Position numbers and translations under genes: made by a program. Below, in pieces: positions 14,402-14,462 of a stretch of 14,462 bases of DNA. The DNA is from an uncultured Eubacteriales bacterium (lineage in GTDB: Bacteria > Bacillota > Clostridia > Christensenellales > UBA1242). Location of the stretch: contig CAJJIV010000018.1 in assembly GCA_905187655.1 (NCBI GenBank), positions 1 to 14,462 on the forward strand, in the 5' to 3' direction. How positions within the stretch are numbered: position 1 is the first letter of the stretch; each line of letters begins with the position of its first letter. The notes under the pieces are model-generated. The model was given only the letters and a program-made list of their open reading frames with translations, was not told the origin of the DNA and ran no database searches.

Positions 14402-14462
14402 GCTAACGTAGCTCAGTTGGTAGAGCAGCTGATTCGTAATCAGCAGGTCGCGGGTTCGAGTC
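14402..14462 (+). tRNA. tRNA-Thr(CGT), 3' end cut by the window
   Basis: The first 61 bases fold as a standard tRNA: acceptor 5' strand GCTAACG (14402-14408), D stem GCTC/GAGC (14411-14414, 14423-14426) around an AGTTGGTA loop, and anticodon stem GCTGA/TCAGC (14428-14432, 14440-14444). The seven-base loop TTCGTAA gives anticodon CGT (14435-14437), reading ACG threonine codons. The variable loop is five bases, then the T stem begins GCGGG with TTCGAGTC. The acceptor 3' strand and any CCA are outside the window. In an AT-rich genome an ACG-reading tRNA is a minor isoacceptor; a UGU-anticodon tRNA-Thr is expected elsewhere. Confidence 0.95.

Noticed and set aside
1..14462. Search by eye for CRISPR arrays, insertion sequences, phage genes and toxin-antitoxin pairs
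   Set aside because: No regularly spaced repeats, transposase or integrase motifs, or small toxin/antitoxin gene pairs were seen; the region looks like ordinary chromosome with envelope and housekeeping genes.

Overview
The window is AT-rich, gene-dense, low-GC Gram-positive DNA. It has purine-rich ribosome binding sites of GGAGG type, a Clostridia-style gene set (formate--tetrahydrofolate ligase, LemA/DUF2207 pair, thioredoxin reductase, uracil-DNA glycosylase), a lipoprotein with a Gram-positive-looking lipobox, and no sign of an outer membrane. I infer an uncultivated member of the Clostridia; the exact lineage cannot be read from the sequence. All 14 complete genes end in TAA (11) or TAG (3), and TGG is used for Trp.

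Layout, left to right. (1) Minus strand, 1-3626: the 5' end of an unidentified gene with its own promoter; the envelope pair lemA and DUF2207 (2-nt gap, one operon); and a membrane-anchored NlpC/P60-like cysteine hydrolase. (2) Plus strand, 3739-6627: a small single-pass membrane protein with a charged coiled-coil tail, a DUF4097 lipoprotein, and fhs, apparently co-transcribed from an extended -10 promoter and ending at a perfect bidirectional hairpin at 6629-6664. (3) Minus strand, 6664-8887: a four-TM membrane protein with an extreme polylysine tail, overlapping by 14 nt a 23S rRNA m5U methyltransferase of the RlmD family. (4) Plus strand, 9054-13765: a tight five-gene operon made of a membrane-anchored InlB-type repeat protein, a thioredoxin reductase-like flavoenzyme, uracil-DNA glycosylase, a secreted membrane-anchored Ig-like protein, and a membrane-anchored HtrA-like serine protease. 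Several genes overlap or nearly touch. (5) Plus strand, 13800-14462: a single-gene acpP unit with a clear promoter and terminator, then a strong promoter with a roughly 215-nt non-coding leader running into a tRNA-Thr(CGT) cut by the window end.

Functionally this is mostly core metabolism and cell envelope: one-carbon metabolism (Fhs), fatty acid synthesis (AcpP), rRNA modification, DNA repair, thiol redox, and many surface or membrane proteins. I see no CRISPR array, insertion sequence, prophage or recognisable defence island. The points most worth a second look are the altered pyridine-nucleotide site of the thioredoxin reductase, the altered P-loop of Fhs, the Ig-protein/protease pair, the dual-frame basic overlap upstream of the methyltransferase, and the non-coding leader before the tRNA.
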